From Notoacmeibacter ruber (GTDB taxonomy: Bacteria; Pseudomonadota; Alphaproteobacteria; Rhizobiales; Rhizobiaceae), in assembly GCF_003668555.1 (NCBI RefSeq), contig NZ_RCWN01000001.1, positions 2,959,541-3,023,540 on the forward strand: a DNA stretch of 64,000 nucleotides, written 5' to 3'. Below the pieces are notes generated by a model. It saw only the letters and a list, made by a program, of their open reading frames with translations, searched no databases and was not told the origin of the DNA. The position numbers and the translations under genes were made by a program. This document shows positions 30,625 to 39,309 of this stretch, in pieces (position 1 is the stretch's first letter; every line of letters begins with the position of its first letter).

Positions 30625-30751
30625 TCGAACAATCCTCCAGAGGATGGCAGGCGCGTCCCGGCAGAACAAGAAGAGCCACGGGGCGTGCGCCTTATCGACC
30701 TCTGAGCGCGCCACGGCAACCAGAAACTAGGCTCTATCGGTCCGAGAGAAC

Positions 30752-30841
30752 TGGCGGTGAGAGAGGGATTCGAACCCTCGATACGGTTTCCCGTATACAC
30801 GCGTTCCAGGCGTGCGCCTTCAACCACTCGGCCACCTCACC
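30752..30841 (-). tRNA. tRNA-Ser (GGA)
   Basis: A 90-base tRNA with encoded CCA at its 3' end (30752-30754). Acceptor arms GGTGAGG and TCTCACC, anticodon stem CACGC/GCGTG with loop CTGGAAC (anticodon GGA, for UCC/UCU), a long variable arm ATACGGGAAACCGTAT and T-arm GAGGGTTCGAATCCCTC. The long variable arm confirms serine identity. No integrase is next to it. Confidence 0.96.
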
Positions 30842-31111
30842 GGAGAATCGACCGGCCCTGAATCCAAGATTCGCCGGGCGGGTCGCATGCCTTCTCAGGC
30901 GGCGCGGACTATAGCCAGAAAGGCTGCGAGAGCAAGGGGCAATTTCAGATCGATGATTCGGCCTTGCCGTGACGGGGAAGCGCGGTCGAAATAACGCCGA
31001 AAGAGGTGATTGCGGCAGCTTCATACATGAGGACGCTTTGCCGTGGACGCGGCTGGCTCACCGGCCTATGGATGGAGCCGTAACGTCAGACGAGCCGATG
31101 CCGACTTTATC

Positions 31112-31429
31112 ATGATCCGTTTTCTATTTCGTGCCCTTGCCCTGTTTCTCCTGGCGATCGCCGTCGTTCTGGCCGTCATCGACATCAGCAGGTCGGTCGC
31201 TGCTTCCGAGATTCTGCTGACGCCCTTCATCGAATCGCTTCAGGCGGCGTTGCCTCATGCAACGACGGGGTTGCAGAGCAGCCTGGAGGAAATCGATTCT
31301 TCCGTCTGGTGGCTCGCATCAGTGGTGCTCTCCATTCCGGGTTGTCTTCTCTTCGCAATTCTGGCGCTGCTTTCCTATATGATCGGACACAAACGCCGGC
31401 GCGAGCGCGGTTTCGCAGCGCCCGTCTAA
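31112..31429 (+). CDS. Small two-helix membrane protein, PetM-like, function unknown
   Basis: A 105-residue protein with an N-terminal membrane segment (ALALFLLAIAVVLAVIDI) followed by ISRSVAASEILLTPF, and a C-terminal segment (LASVVLSIPGCLLFAILALLSYM) ending in a basic tail. Between them is a soluble stretch of about 40 residues. Proteins with this layout are common next to msrA in Rhizobiales, but I know no function. The start is the ATG at 31112; a longer frame reaches back to 31043 without a Shine-Dalgarno sequence. Confidence 0.7.
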   Translation: MIRFLFRALALFLLAIAVVLAVIDISRSVAASEILLTPFIESLQAALPHATTGLQSSLEEIDSSVWWLASVVLSIPGCLLFAILALLSYMIGHKRRRERGFAAPV

Positions 31430-31465
31430 GACGAGACGCCGGCTGAGCCTCCGGGAGCCACGCCA

Positions 31466-32140
31466 ATGTTTTTTCTGTCCGACATGCTGAAGAAGAAGAC
31501 CGACATGCCTGAGCCGGACAAGGCCCTTCGCGGCCGGTCCGAACCCATTCCGACTGCGGAAAAACATGCGGTTTTCGGGACGGCGCTGAAGGGGCCTTAT
31601 CCTGACGAGGCACAGATAGCCTATTTCGGGATGGGGTGTTTCTGGGGGGCTGAGAGGCTGTTCTGGCAGGTGCCGGGCGTTGTTTCAACGGCTGTGGGCT
31701 ATGCCGGAGGTTACACTCCCAATCCAACCTATCACGAAACGACCACGGGCCAGACCGGCCACGCCGAGATCGTCAAGGTCGTCTTCGATCCTTCCGAAAT
31801 ATCCTATGAGGATCTGCTGAAGCTGTTTTGGGAGGAGCATGATCCGACCCAGGGGATGCGTCAGGGCAATGATATCGGCACGACGTACCGCTCGGCCATA
31901 TACACGACGACGCAGGAGCAGTTCGAGAAGGCGACCGAGAGCCGCGACCGCTACCAGCAGGCGTTGCAGACGGCGGGCCGCAAGGGAAAGATCACCACCG
32001 AGATTCGCGAAGCGCCGGAATTCTTTTATGCCGAAGCGGATCACCAGCAATATCTGCAGAAAGTCCCGAACGGATATTGCGGCCTGGCCGGCACGGGCGT
32101 CTCATGCCCGACGCCGACCGGCGTAAGTGCCGCTGAATGA
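31466..32140 (+). CDS. msrA: Peptide-methionine (S)-S-oxide reductase
   Basis: Repairs S-sulfoxides of methionine using thioredoxin. 224 residues. Catalytic Cys58 is in [10 protein letters not shown], and resolving cysteines are in the C-terminal [32 protein letters not shown] and [12 protein letters not shown] are the substrate-pocket segments. The ~45-residue N-terminal extension ([19 protein letters not shown]) is typical of the longer MsrA form and has no export signal, so the protein is cytosolic. MsrB is not next to it. Confidence 0.96.
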   Translation: MFFLSDMLKKKTDMPEPDKALRGRSEPIPTAEKHAVFGTALKGPYPDEAQIAYFGMGCFWGAERLFWQVPGVVSTAVGYAGGYTPNPTYHETTTGQTGHAEIVKVVFDPSEISYEDLLKLFWEEHDPTQGMRQGNDIGTTYRSAIYTTTQEQFEKATESRDRYQQALQTAGRKGKITTEIREAPEFFYAEADHQQYLQKVPNGYCGLAGTGVSCPTPTGVSAAE

Positions 32141-32161
32141 TCGGGCGCTGCCGAGGGCAGC

Positions 32162-32368
32162 TTACCAGTGCGGCGGCTTGTCGATAGGCACGTCGCCGCC
32201 GCTTTGTGATTCGACGACGAGAAACCGCTGGATCAGAACCATCAGCTTGTTTTCCAGGCTCGCGATCGAGTGGGCCTGTTCGGTCGCAAGTGTGCTGAGC
32301 GTCTCCAGTTCCCGCTCCAGCTCGGCAACCCGGCTTTGCAGTTCGACGACGGAATCGGCCTCGCTCAT
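32162..32368 (-). CDS. slyX: SlyX family protein
   Basis: A 68-residue coiled-coil protein: heptads from ELQSRVAELERELETLS to SLENKLMVLIQRF, then the conserved tail PIDKPPHW (usually DxPPPHY/W). Function unknown in any bacterium. Its ATG shares its A with the stop codon of the thioesterase gene before it, so the two are coupled. Confidence 0.9.
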   Translation of the reverse strand: MSEADSVVELQSRVAELERELETLSTLATEQAHSIASLENKLMVLIQRFLVVESQSGGDVPIDKPPHW

Positions 32369-32841
32369 CAGTCTTTCTCCATGAAAGCGGTCTCGAGCAG
32401 CGCGCGCAGATCGTCTCCGAGCGGGGCGGGGCGTCGCGTCTCCCGGTCGACATATACATGAATGAAGTGGCCCTCGGCCGCAGCTTCATCCGCTTCCCCC
32501 CGGAAAAGGCCCACCTCGTAGCGAACGGAAGTGGTACCGATCCGCGTCACGCGAATGCCGGCGGTAACCGTATCGGGAAAGGCCAATTCCGCGAAGTACC
32601 GGCAGCCGGTCTCGACCACCAGCCCCACCTGCTCGCCGGCGAGCGGGTCCAGTACGCCGTTTTCGATCAGCCAGCCGTTCACCGCAGTGTCGAACAGCGA
32701 GTAATGGACAACATTGTTCATGTGGCCATAGACGTCATTATCCGACCAGCGGGTGGTGAGATGACGGGAGATCCGATAAGCGTCGCGGCCGCTTCGTGCG
32801 GCGCGGTCCTGTCCGGCGGCCATATCCTTTTGTTTCGTCAT
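32368..32841 (-). CDS. Acyl-CoA thioesterase, 4HBT hot-dog family
   Basis: A 157-residue hot-dog fold. The motif TTRWSDNDVYGHMNNVVHYSLFDTAV (about residues 29-54) holds the catalytic Asp of the 4-hydroxybenzoyl-CoA/YbgC group: Asp-x-x-Gly-His-x-Asn-x-x-x-Tyr is clear. It hydrolyses an acyl-CoA; chain length cannot be read from the sequence. Translationally coupled to slyX. About 140 bases separate it from the divergent purine nucleoside phosphorylase gene. Confidence 0.9.
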   Translation of the reverse strand: MTKQKDMAAGQDRAARSGRDAYRISRHLTTRWSDNDVYGHMNNVVHYSLFDTAVNGWLIENGVLDPLAGEQVGLVVETGCRYFAELAFPDTVTAGIRVTRIGTTSVRYEVGLFRGEADEAAAEGHFIHVYVDRETRRPAPLGDDLRALLETAFMEKD

Positions 32842-32983
32842 GGCCTGGGTCCCCTCATGCGAAGTTGGAAGTTCGACCGGACCTCGGCAGCCGGCCGGTA
32901 CGCTGTGATGGGCCGTCTCATAAACCCCTTGCAGCGAGAGCGAAATGCCGCAAACTGATTCAAACCGAAGAGGGGATCATTTT

Positions 32984-33781
32984 ATGGTGAAGCGGACGGT
33001 GGATATTCTGATCGAAAGGCTGGAAGGGCGGACGCCCTCCCTCGCGGTCGTTCTTGGCTCCGGTCTTGGCCCTCTGGCCTCCGAGGTCGAGGATGCGGTC
33101 CGGATTCCTTACGCCGACCTTCCCGATTTCCCGGTCTCGACCGTGCCAGGCCATGCTGGCGAAGTGGTCGCGGGCGAATTGTCCGGACGCTCCGTCCTGA
33201 TGCTGGCTGGCCGCTCCCACTATTACGAGAGGGGCAATCCGGCAGCGATGGCGGGCGCACTGGAATCCCTCTCCGGCCTCGGGATCAAGACGCTTCTGCT
33301 GACGAACGCCGCCGGCTCCGTCCATGAATCGATGGGCCCGGCAAGCGTCATGCTGATCGAGGATCATATCGCACTCGGACCCAACCCTCTGATCGGCCGC
33401 GGTGGCGGCGAAGGCTTCATTGATATGTCCCAAGCCTATGATCCGGAGATACGCCAGACCATTGGGGCTTCGGCGGCAAAGCTGGGTGAGACGATCCACA
33501 AGGGCGTTTATTGCTGGTTCAGCGGTCCGTCCTTCGAGACGCCGGCAGAGATTCGCATGGCGCGTCACCTCGGCGCCGACGCTGTCGGCATGTCGACCGT
33601 GCCGGAAGTCATTCTCGCCCGCTTTCACGGTTTACGCGTCGGTGCGCTGTCGATGATCACCAATCTCGGCGCGGGCATGCAGGCCGAACCCTTGTCGCAT
33701 GAGCAGACGCAGCGCGTGGCGAAGCAAGGTAGCGCGCGACTTTCTGCCATCATCCGACAGACCGTTGCCGATCTCGGCTGA
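32984..33781 (+). CDS. Purine nucleoside phosphorylase (trimeric, PNP/XapA type)
   Basis: Phosphorolysis of purine nucleosides to base and ribose-1-phosphate in salvage. 265 residues: LGSGLGPLASEV (phosphate site), GHAGEVVAGEL, AGRSHYYERG (family signature), TNAAGSVHESMG, WFSGPSFETPAEIRMA and GMSTVPEVILARFHGL (ribose/base site), then SMITNLGAGM with the base-binding Asn. The Glu/Asn pattern indicates the trimeric PNP family, preferring hypoxanthine/guanine or xanthosine. Start ATG preceded by GAGGGG; a 13-residue upstream extension is rejected. Confidence 0.93.
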   Translation: MVKRTVDILIERLEGRTPSLAVVLGSGLGPLASEVEDAVRIPYADLPDFPVSTVPGHAGEVVAGELSGRSVLMLAGRSHYYERGNPAAMAGALESLSGLGIKTLLLTNAAGSVHESMGPASVMLIEDHIALGPNPLIGRGGGEGFIDMSQAYDPEIRQTIGASAAKLGETIHKGVYCWFSGPSFETPAEIRMARHLGADAVGMSTVPEVILARFHGLRVGALSMITNLGAGMQAEPLSHEQTQRVAKQGSARLSAIIRQTVADLG

Positions 33782-33798
33782 GACCCCGTCGGCAGCGA

Positions 33799-34350
33799 TC
33801 AACCCTGAAGTTCGAGGGTACCTGCCGACATCTGGAATTTCAGCTGGCCGAGAAAGCTCATGCCGATAAGCGGCGTTGTCAGCGCTCTGTCAGGCATGAC
33901 GACCACGGGCACATTCTCTCTTCGGATCGGTCCGATCTCGACGCTGTGGAGCGTACTCAGCGCAACCAGGGCAACGCCGTTCGCCGTTTGCACTTCCTGC
34001 GAAAAATCCGCCGGAATGAGCTGCAGTCCGAGTTGCCGGGCCATGCTCTGATTAATCGCCACATGCGTTGCGCCGGTATCGATCATGGCCTGAAGAGGCT
34101 TGCCGTTCAGCCGGAAGGTGTCGCGATAATGTCCGCTCGTATCGGCGTTCATGACATGCCGCCGATCCCATCCGTTCAGGATCGGCTTTGACGTTGTGCT
34201 CTGCGCCGACGAAACGGAAATCGGCCGAGCCGTCTCGTCTTCACCTTCAGTCGCACCCATTCGGTCGATCTGGCGCTGCACGAGTTCCGGAGCGGCATAG
34301 GCGATTGCCAGGGCAATGGCGGCGACGCAAAAAGCCATTCGGAAAAGCAT
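33799..34350 (-). CDS. Membrane-anchored retropepsin-like aspartic protease (TIGR02281 family)
   Basis: About 183 residues with an N-terminal membrane helix (FCVAAIALAIAYAA) and a single-lobed clan AA protease domain. The catalytic Asp-Thr-Gly is in QAMIDTGATHVAIN, and the second hydrophobic-hydrophobic-Gly is LIGMSFLGQL. It would act as a dimer on the periplasmic side. A TTG start at 34407 is possible; ATG at 34350 is chosen because AAAGG lies 11 bases upstream and the membrane segment follows at once. Substrates are unknown; the family is widespread in alphaproteobacteria. Confidence 0.85.
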   Translation of the reverse strand: MLFRMAFCVAAIALAIAYAAPELVQRQIDRMGATEGEDETARPISVSSAQSTTSKPILNGWDRRHVMNADTSGHYRDTFRLNGKPLQAMIDTGATHVAINQSMARQLGLQLIPADFSQEVQTANGVALVALSTLHSVEIGPIRRENVPVVVMPDRALTTPLIGMSFLGQLKFQMSAGTLELQG

Positions 34351-34533
34351 GAAAAAACCGGCCTTTACGGGTTTGACGGACCGCTCTTTTAGCGCAACCG
34401 TCTTCAAGCGCGGTTAAAGCCTTGCTTAGAGTTGCTTATATCGCGGTGAGCGTATCGCCGGTCTCGCCTTGCTGCGGCTGATCTGTTAATGCGCCAGCCA
34501 GTTGATCGAAGCGGAACAACCATCGGAATCGAC

Positions 34534-35310
34534 ATGTCGACAGATCGCACGACCGCCGCGGGCGGCATGGAAACCTCTTATGGGTTTCGAAAGGTGGGCG
34601 AAGACCAGAAGCAGGCGATGGTCGATACGGTGTTTCATACCGTTGCCCGCCGCTACGATCTGATGAACGACATGATGAGCATGGGCATGCACAGAGCGTG
34701 GAAAGACGCCATGGTATCCTGGCTCAATCCCAGCCGGCGGCCGGGTTGGTCGTCGCTGGACGTGGCCGGCGGAACGGGCGATATCGCCTTTCGCATTGTC
34801 GAAGCCTCGCGGCGCAATGCCCATGTAACCGTCCTCGACATCAATGGTTCGATGCTTGAGGTCGGGGCGGAACGCGCCGCCAAGGCAGGGCTCCTCGACA
34901 GGTTGAACTTTGTCGAGACCAATGCGGAGCAATTGCCGTTCGAAGACGAGACATTCGATGCCTACACGATCGCGTTTGGTATCCGGAACGTGCCGCATAT
35001 CGATCGCGCCCTTGCCGAAGCCTGGCGTGTGTTGAAGCCCGGCGGCCGCTTTCTATGCCTTGAATTTTCGGAAGTCGATATGCCGGTCCTTGAGAAGATT
35101 TACGAGCAATGGTCGTTTCGGGTCATTCCGCAAATGGGCCGCATGATTACCGGAGACGCTGAGCCCTATCAGTATCTGGTGGAAAGCATTCGGAAATTTC
35201 CCCGGCAGAGCGAGTTTGCGGCCATGATCGAAAAGGCCGGTTTCGAGCGGGCCACATGGCGTGATTATTCGGGCGGCATCGCGGCCTGTCATTCCGGCTG
35301 GAAGCTCTGA
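34534..35310 (+). CDS. ubiE: Demethylmenaquinone/ubiquinone C-methyltransferase UbiE
   Basis: SAM-dependent methyltransferase of ubiquinone synthesis. 258 residues: [32 protein letters not shown] at the N-terminus, the SAM loop [45 protein letters not shown] and the C-terminal [12 protein letters not shown], all UbiE hallmarks. The start [11 protein letters not shown] is preferred over a GTG/ATG 45 bases upstream. It lies 31 bases before ubiB, the usual pair. Confidence 0.95.
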   Translation: MSTDRTTAAGGMETSYGFRKVGEDQKQAMVDTVFHTVARRYDLMNDMMSMGMHRAWKDAMVSWLNPSRRPGWSSLDVAGGTGDIAFRIVEASRRNAHVTVLDINGSMLEVGAERAAKAGLLDRLNFVETNAEQLPFEDETFDAYTIAFGIRNVPHIDRALAEAWRVLKPGGRFLCLEFSEVDMPVLEKIYEQWSFRVIPQMGRMITGDAEPYQYLVESIRKFPRQSEFAAMIEKAGFERATWRDYSGGIAACHSGWKL

Positions 35311-35341
35311 GGAACATTGCGATGACGGAAGGACGGGCCTC

Positions 35342-36919
35342 GTGACGGCGATTGGCGCGCAGTTGAGGCTGATGCGGGCGGGCTGGATCTTCGCCCGTGA
35401 AGGTGTGGTGGCTGCGCTGCCGGGCGATCAGCTCGACGGGATGCCCCGTTTTTTCTGGCGCATCGGCAAAAGTCTGGCCCGGCCCCGCTCCCATAGCAGG
35501 GACAGGGCGACACGCATTTCGCGCGCGATAGAACGGCTCGGTCCGTCTTATGTGAAGCTCGGCCAGTTTCTCGCAACCCGGCCCGATATTGTCGGAACCG
35601 AACTCGCCCGTGACCTCTCTTTGCTGCATGACAGGATGGAGACCTTTCCGGTTGATCAGTCGCGGCGGACGATCGAAGAATCCATCGGCCGTCCGTGCGA
35701 TGAGCTTTTCGTAGAGCTGCGCGATCCGGTTGCCGCGGCCTCCATCGCTCAGGTTCATCCGGCCATTCTCTACGGCCCCGATGGCCGCAATCACAAGGTA
35801 GCCGTCAAAGTCATCCGGCCGGGCGTCCGCCGCCGCTTTTACAATGATCTGGAGAGCTTCTTTCTGGCTGCGCGCATGCTGGAGCGCTTCGTTCCCGCAA
35901 CTCGCCGCCTGCATCCTGTCGAGATTGCCAACACCTTGGCTCAGACCACCCGCATGGAGATGGATCTGAGGCTCGAAGCTGCCGCGCTCTCCGAACTGGC
36001 GGAGAACACGCAGGACGATCCGGGCTTCCGCACGCCGGCGGTGGACTGGGAGCGAACCGGCCGCGATATCGTCACTATGGAATGGATCGACGGCATCAAG
36101 TTGTCGGATACGGAGAGACTGCGCGCTTCCGGCCTCGATCTGTCGGCACTGGCCGTCTGTCTGATCCAGTCCTTCCTGCGTCACGCCATGCGCGACGGAT
36201 TCTTCCATGCGGACATGCATCCCGGCAATCTTTTCGTCGAGGCGGACGGCACCCTCGTCGCTGTCGATCTGGGAATATCGGGACGGCTCGGCAACAGGGA
36301 GAGGCGGTTCCTCGCCGACATTCTCTACGGATTCATCATCCGCGATTATCGCCGGGTCGCCGACGTCCATTTCGAGGCGGGCTATGTGCCCAAAAGGCAT
36401 GATCCGGCGAGCTTCGCACAGGCGATCCGGGCGATCGGCGAGCCGATCCACGGCCAGAGCGCCGAGACCATTTCCATGGCCAAGCTTCTGACGCTTCTGT
36501 TCGAAGTGACGGAACTGTTCGACATGGAGACGCGCACCGAACTGATCATGCTGCAAAAGACGATGGTGACGGTCGAGGGCGTCGCGCGGACGCTCGATCC
36601 GCATTTCAACATGTGGAAGGCGGCCGAGCCGGTGGTGCGTGAATGCCTCACCATGGAGCTTGGACCGCAGGCGATTCTCGCGGACATGAAGGATAGCGGG
36701 ACGGCGCTCCTGGCCCTGCTGCGGCAGGCGCCTGAAAATCTGCGCCGCGCCGAACGCATGATCGACGAACTCGAGGAGTTGATCGATGGCGGTCTGACCG
36801 TCGCCGATGAATCGGTCGAGCGCCTGAGCCGCGCGGGATCGCGGTTCGCACGGGCCGGGCGAATTTCCCTTTGGATCATCGCCGCCTGCGCGGTCTGGAT
36901 CGCCTGGCAGGTCACCTGA
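35342..36919 (+). CDS. ubiB: Ubiquinone biosynthesis regulatory protein kinase UbiB
   Basis: A 525-residue ADCK/UbiB-family atypical kinase-like ATPase that helps the ubiquinone biosynthesis complex. KxGQ motif in LGPSYVKLGQFLATRPDI, the A-rich loop in AAASIAQVHPA, the ion-pair Lys in VAVKVIRPG, ExD (ELAENTQDDPGF region), HADMHPGNLFV (catalytic loop) and VDLGISGRLG (DFG-like; Leu replaces Phe). The C-terminal membrane helix is ISLWIIAACAVWIAWQV. The start is GTG 35342 after GAAGGA; an ATG upstream is out of frame. Confidence 0.95.
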   Translation: MTAIGAQLRLMRAGWIFAREGVVAALPGDQLDGMPRFFWRIGKSLARPRSHSRDRATRISRAIERLGPSYVKLGQFLATRPDIVGTELARDLSLLHDRMETFPVDQSRRTIEESIGRPCDELFVELRDPVAAASIAQVHPAILYGPDGRNHKVAVKVIRPGVRRRFYNDLESFFLAARMLERFVPATRRLHPVEIANTLAQTTRMEMDLRLEAAALSELAENTQDDPGFRTPAVDWERTGRDIVTMEWIDGIKLSDTERLRASGLDLSALAVCLIQSFLRHAMRDGFFHADMHPGNLFVEADGTLVAVDLGISGRLGNRERRFLADILYGFIIRDYRRVADVHFEAGYVPKRHDPASFAQAIRAIGEPIHGQSAETISMAKLLTLLFEVTELFDMETRTELIMLQKTMVTVEGVARTLDPHFNMWKAAEPVVRECLTMELGPQAILADMKDSGTALLALLRQAPENLRRAERMIDELEELIDGGLTVADESVERLSRAGSRFARAGRISLWIIAACAVWIAWQVT

Positions 36920-36931
36920 CCGCGAGCTTAA

Positions 36932-37330
36932 TCAGGGCCCTTCGCACACTAGGGCATGAGCCGCTTTTCCAGGCAGGCGTAGCAGGCCGACGGACGCGAA
37001 GTGCCGGCCGTCATCCATGTTGACGATGCGCAGTTCGGCCAAAATCTCGTTGACGATGTCATCCGTGAAACGGGCAATCAGGCCGTCATTCAGAAAAGCG
37101 CCGTCGCCAAAGCGGATGAGGTCGGCATTGCCGCCCTCGCTCAACTGATAAGTCGCTTCCTGCGTCTCAATGCGGGCGGAAATGACGCTCAGGACAGGCA
37201 GGGTACCGAAGCCGAGCGTGACCCGGATGGCGTCGCTCTCAACTCCACGGCAAACGATTTCGCCGGTGGCTGCGGCCGGTGTCGCCATTGCTACGAGCAT
37301 GACGGTCGCTATAGCTGCATACTGGTTCAT
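36932..37330 (-). CDS. Exported hypothetical protein
   Basis: A 132-residue protein with a Sec signal peptide (MNQYAAIATVMLVAMATPAAA, cleaved before TGEIV). Two cysteines (IVCRGVE and the C-terminal ALVCEGP) could form a disulfide in the periplasm. The rest is beta-rich with no domain I know. It sits between ubiB (12 bases, convergent) and coaBC (divergent), a position often held by a small gene in Rhizobiales. Confidence 0.72.
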   Translation of the reverse strand: MNQYAAIATVMLVAMATPAAATGEIVCRGVESDAIRVTLGFGTLPVLSVISARIETQEATYQLSEGGNADLIRFGDGAFLNDGLIARFTDDIVNEILAELRIVNMDDGRHFASVGLLRLPGKAAHALVCEGP

Positions 37331-37405
37331 TTTAACCTTCCTCCAAACCCTTGATTGCAATGATTGCAGTCGCAGAATATCGCTGTTCTGAGTGCAGGAG
37401 CGATC

Positions 37406-38845
37406 ATGGCAAGCATAACGATCCGCAATATCGAGGACGACGTCAAACAGGCGATCCGTGTCCGCGCCGCCGAAAACGGCCGCTCCGTCGAAGAAGAACT
37501 ACGAACGGTGCTGCGCGATCTGGCGGTCGCTGGGTCTTCTGAGCAGGTTTCAGCGTTTCAGCCGCAAACGATAGGGCACGATGCCGCCACTCGAAAGACC
37601 TTGCTGCAATCGAGCGGGCTCGCCGGCAAATCCATGCTGCTGATTATCGGGGGCGGCGTGGCGGCCTACAAGTCGCTTGATCTGATCCGCCGGCTCAAGG
37701 AGCGGGGCGGGGACGTCACCGTGATCATGACGGAAGCCGCGCAACACTTCGTCACGGCGATGTCAGCATCGGCTTTGGCGGATGGTCAGTGTCATACCGA
37801 TCTGTGGGATCGGCAAAGCGAGTTCGATGTCGGTCATATCCGTCTGGCACGCACCGCCGATCTCGTCATTGTCGCCCCAGCGACAGCCGATCGTCTGGCC
37901 AAGATGGTGACGGGCATTGCGGACGATCTGGCTGGCGCCGTCCTTCTGGCGAGTCGCGCCCCGCTGCTGCTCGCTCCCGCCATGAATCCGGCAATGTGGG
38001 AGCACTCCGCGACTCGTCGGAATGTCGCCCAGCTTCAAAAGGATGGTGCCCAATTCATCGGTCCAGAAATCGGTGAGATGGCAGAAAAAGGCGAAGCCGG
38101 TCGCGGCCGAATGGCCGAACCGACCACCATCGCCGAAGAGGCGGCGCATATGTTTTCGCCGCTCGTCTCGGAAAGGCCCCTTGCGGGACGGCACGTCATC
38201 GTGACGTCCGGTCCAACGCACGAGCCGATTGATCCGGTTCGCTACATCGCCAATCGGTCGTCGGGCCGGCAGGGCCATGCCATTGCCGCCGCTTGCGCTC
38301 GTGCCGGCGCACGCGTGACGCTTGTCTCCGGGCCCGTCGATCTTTCCGATCCGCCGGGGTGCGAGGTCGTTTCCGTTCAGACAGCGGAGGAAATGAGGGC
38401 GGAAGTGGAAAAGGCCCTTCCGGCCGACATTGCGATCTTCGTGGCGGCCGTCGCCGACTATCGTGCGGCCCGCATTGCGGAACAGAAGACAAAGAAGAGC
38501 GAAGGCGGACTCACCAAGCTCAAACTGACGGAAAATCCGGACATATTGGCGTCGATTGCCCGACACGAAAATCAGCGCCCGGCTCTCGTTGTCGGTTTCG
38601 CGGCGGAAACGCGCGACGTGGAAGTTTATGCCGAGGAAAAGCGCGTCCGGAAAGGCGCCGACCTCATCGTGGCCAATGATGTGAGCCACGATAGCGGCAT
38701 CGGCGGCAAGGGGGGCGTCATGGGCGGCACCCGCAATCGTGTCGCGATTGCCAGCGCGGACGGCGTGGAGAAGTGGCCGGAGATGACCAAGGACGAGGTC
38801 GCCGAGCGGCTGGTTCTTGCCATCGCCGCCCGGCTTGGAGTTTGA
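37406..38845 (+). CDS. coaBC: CoaBC (phosphopantothenoylcysteine synthetase/decarboxylase) with N-terminal ribbon-helix-helix domain
   Basis: Makes 4'-phosphopantetheine from phosphopantothenate and cysteine. 479 residues. Residues 1-42 (MASITIRNIEDDVKQAIRVR, then NGRSVEEELRTVLRDLA) form a FitA/Arc-like ribbon-helix-helix unit, the type found in DNA-binding antitoxins. After a ~30-residue linker comes CoaC (GKSMLLIIGGGVAAYKSLDL; catalytic His in GHIRLARTADL; PAMNPAMWEH) and then CoaB (VTSGPTHEPIDPVRYIANRS, FVAAVADYR). AGGAG precedes the ATG at 37406, and no credible start lies between the two parts, so the fusion looks real. No fitB-type toxin gene is adjacent. Confidence 0.9.
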   Translation: MASITIRNIEDDVKQAIRVRAAENGRSVEEELRTVLRDLAVAGSSEQVSAFQPQTIGHDAATRKTLLQSSGLAGKSMLLIIGGGVAAYKSLDLIRRLKERGGDVTVIMTEAAQHFVTAMSASALADGQCHTDLWDRQSEFDVGHIRLARTADLVIVAPATADRLAKMVTGIADDLAGAVLLASRAPLLLAPAMNPAMWEHSATRRNVAQLQKDGAQFIGPEIGEMAEKGEAGRGRMAEPTTIAEEAAHMFSPLVSERPLAGRHVIVTSGPTHEPIDPVRYIANRSSGRQGHAIAAACARAGARVTLVSGPVDLSDPPGCEVVSVQTAEEMRAEVEKALPADIAIFVAAVADYRAARIAEQKTKKSEGGLTKLKLTENPDILASIARHENQRPALVVGFAAETRDVEVYAEEKRVRKGADLIVANDVSHDSGIGGKGGVMGGTRNRVAIASADGVEKWPEMTKDEVAERLVLAIAARLGV

Positions 38846-38888
38846 ACTGAGCGTAAACGCCCCTTGCAGGCCGCGATACTTCGTCGGC

Positions 38889-39173
38889 TTACATATCGTC
38901 TGGACGGCGGCTGCCTTCCTTGGTTCCATCGACCGGGTCGGACTGGCTTTGCACACGTGCCATGGCGGCATCGATATCCTGCATCTGCCTTGAAACCAGT
39001 GCCGGATCCAGCGTGCCATCGGCGCCACGTTGTCCGACGGCCTGTTTCATCGCGACGAGCTTATCGAGTTTTTTCTCGATCGAAAGGCTCTCGTCGGCGG
39101 CAACAGCCTGCGGACTGATGATCATGTCTTCCTGAGCTTCGTTGTCGGCGGCGTAAGGATCTTCGACAGCCAT
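38889..39173 (-). CDS. Small acidic hypothetical protein
   Basis: A 94-residue soluble protein preceded by a good Shine-Dalgarno sequence (AGGAGA). It begins MAVEDPYAADNEAQ, is rich in Asp, Glu, Ala and Gln, and has one predicted helix (SIEKKLDKLVAMKQAVGQ). No domain recognised. It is divergent from the membrane-protein gene and convergent with coaBC. Confidence 0.65.
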   Translation of the reverse strand: MAVEDPYAADNEAQEDMIISPQAVAADESLSIEKKLDKLVAMKQAVGQRGADGTLDPALVSRQMQDIDAAMARVQSQSDPVDGTKEGSRRPDDM

Positions 39174-39309
39174 AAAATTTTCTCCTGAAAGTTCTGATGA
39201 AAACTCCTACCCCGAACGCACGGCGTACCGCCTGCGTTCCGAGACGGCACTCGCCGCTGGTGTGCGGTGATATCGATCGCCCATATGGACGCTTTCCGAT
39301 CTGCGGCGT

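Noticed and set aside
35147..36604. Long open frame on the minus strand
   Set aside because: Antisense shadow of ubiB.
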